The notes below the pieces were generated by a model that saw only the letters and a list, made by a program, of their open reading frames with translations, did not search any database and was not told the DNA's origin. A stretch of DNA of 6,926 nt from Chromatiales bacterium (GTDB lineage Bacteria; Pseudomonadota; Gammaproteobacteria; SZUA-152): the NCBI GenBank assembly GCA_026999335.1, contig JALTPW010000965.1, positions 1-6,926 of the forward strand, in the 5' to 3' direction. Made by a program: the position numbers and the translations under genes. This document shows, in pieces, positions 6,461-6,926 of this stretch; positions within the stretch are counted from its first letter, which is position 1; every line of letters begins with the position of its first letter.

Positions 6461-6488
6461 GGTAAAGGGGTCCGGTAAAGGGGTCAGA
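6461..6488. repeat. Tandem REP-like repeat, right side of the metal operon
   Basis: GGTAAAGGGGTCC (6461-6473) and GGTAAAGGGGTCA (6474-6486) are adjacent 13-bp copies with one mismatch. The second runs into GGGTCAGA (6481-6488), the reverse complement of the TCTGACCC motif seen elsewhere in the window. They are inverted relative to 4587-4614 and precede a RAYT gene. Confidence 0.65.
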
Positions 6489-6549
6489 GCCCTTTAAAGA
6501 AAGCCTTGTTGGTGGTAGCCTAGACTGTAATCACGATAGAGCAGAGAAC

Positions 6550-6858
6550 ATGCCACGCAAACCACGTTTTTTCTTACCGGATGTACCGGTTCACATAGTA
6601 CAGCGAGGTCACAGCCGTGAACCGGTGTTTTTTGAGGCCGGTGATTATCAGGCCTACCTCGGGTGGTTAGAAGAGGCTGCTGAACGATACCACTGTGACA
6701 TCCACGCCTATGCGTTGATGACCAATCACATCCACATCTTAGCCACACCTCACGATAAACAGGGAATCAGCCGAATGATGCAATATGTCGGTAGGCGGTA
6801 CGTGCCCTATATCAATCATACCTACGGTAGTAGTGGTAGTCTCTGGCAAAAGCCATAA
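6550..6858 (+). pseudogene. RAYT (REP-associated Y1 transposase), truncated after 102 residues
   Basis: The protein starts MPRKPRFFLPDVPVHIVQRG, the characteristic RAYT N-terminus, and continues through AYALMTNHIHILATP with the HUH histidines His60 and His62, then ISRMMQYVGRRYVPYINHTYG. It should continue LWEGRYKAS... to about 150-250 residues, but after SGSLW it ends in Gln-Lys-Pro-stop. The segment where I expect the catalytic tyrosine (CMxYIELNP in the other copy) is therefore missing and cleavage activity is not expected. No frameshift is seen before the break, so loss was by truncation. The break runs directly into a TCTGACCC motif at 6862-6869. The ribosome binding site is weak. RAYT proteins normally mobilise REP hairpins, and a REP-like pair lies 62 bp upstream. 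Confidence 0.85.
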
Positions 6859-6926
6859 ATTTCTGACCCTGTTGGTGTGAATACTTCCGAATTTAGTGGG
6901 TGTTTTTTTTCCCGTTTTTTCGCTCG
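6859..6926. other. Right-edge non-coding sequence
   Basis: After the truncated RAYT come TCTGACCC (6862-6869) and two T-rich runs (about 6902-6910 and 6915-6920). No RAYT 3' sequence is found here and no gene is visible before the window ends. Confidence 0.5.

Larger units (their letters stand above)
4587..6488. mobile_element. Putative REP-bracketed metal-response cassette
   Basis: An AT-richer block of about 1.9 kb carries the MerR-family regulator, the thioredoxin/MerC-like gene and the small Cys protein. It begins and ends with inverted tandem GGTAAAGGGG units, with RAYT fragments outside both ends (3' half to the left, 5' half to the right). The base composition differs visibly from the GC-richer protease gene. 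No transposase inside and no target-site duplication are visible. Movement as a unit, or arrival by recombination between REP sequences, is inference. Confidence 0.3.

Noticed and set aside
1..6926. CRISPR array, tRNA or rRNA genes
   Set aside because: No regularly spaced repeats and no tRNA or rRNA signature were found on either strand; the short repeats present are dispersed REP-like units.

Overview
The window looks like an accessory, repeatedly rearranged stretch of a gammaproteobacterial chromosome. The assignment rests on REP-associated tyrosine transposase (RAYT) remnants with their GGTAAAGGGG / TCTGACCC short repeats, an IS91-type transposase remnant, and a Gram-negative lipoprotein protease. 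The exact genus cannot be read from the sequence.

Layout. (1) 1-510: the 5' part of a BrnT-like toxin gene on the minus strand, whose 3' part has been replaced by unrelated sequence. The junction is a 16-bp repeat that recurs inverted at 392-407. A small REP-like hairpin follows. (2) 511-1280: the decayed C-terminal end of an IS91-family transposase with a one-base frameshift, then non-coding DNA that is probably the 3' end of that IS. (3) 1281-3935: one large intact gene for a secreted subtilisin-like (S8) lipoprotein with Asp/His/Ser triad, prodomain and C-terminal Ig-like domains. (4) 3936-4581: two broken genes joined head to tail. The first is an Ig-like / propeller-start fragment of another exported protein. 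It runs directly into the 3' half of a decayed RAYT. (5) 4587-6488: an AT-richer block bracketed by inverted pairs of GGTAAAGGGG-type repeats. It contains a strong hairpin, a MerR-type promoter and three co-directional genes: a heavy-metal MerR-family regulator, a fused thioredoxin-fold/MerC-like membrane protein, and a small cysteine-rich thioredoxin-fold protein. A hairpin follows the last gene. (6) 6550-6926: the 5' part of a second, different RAYT, cut off inside the domain.

How the genes work together. The three-gene block reads as one self-regulated metal-response operon. The regulator lies first and is driven by its own 20-bp-spacer operator promoter. Its 3' end overlaps the start of the membrane gene, and the small Cys protein follows after 47 bp. 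Cysteines in all three (C80/C115/C124 in the regulator; C11, CC74-75, CPAC and CSAC in the membrane protein; two CxxC and a CC in the small protein) fit passing a soft metal ion such as Hg(II) from protein to protein. No mercuric reductase (MerA) or lyase (MerB) is visible in the window. The protease appears unrelated to this operon.

Most interesting point: the metal operon is neatly enclosed by inverted REP-like repeats and by two non-identical RAYT fragments. This suggests that REP/RAYT sequences were the exchange points by which it arrived.
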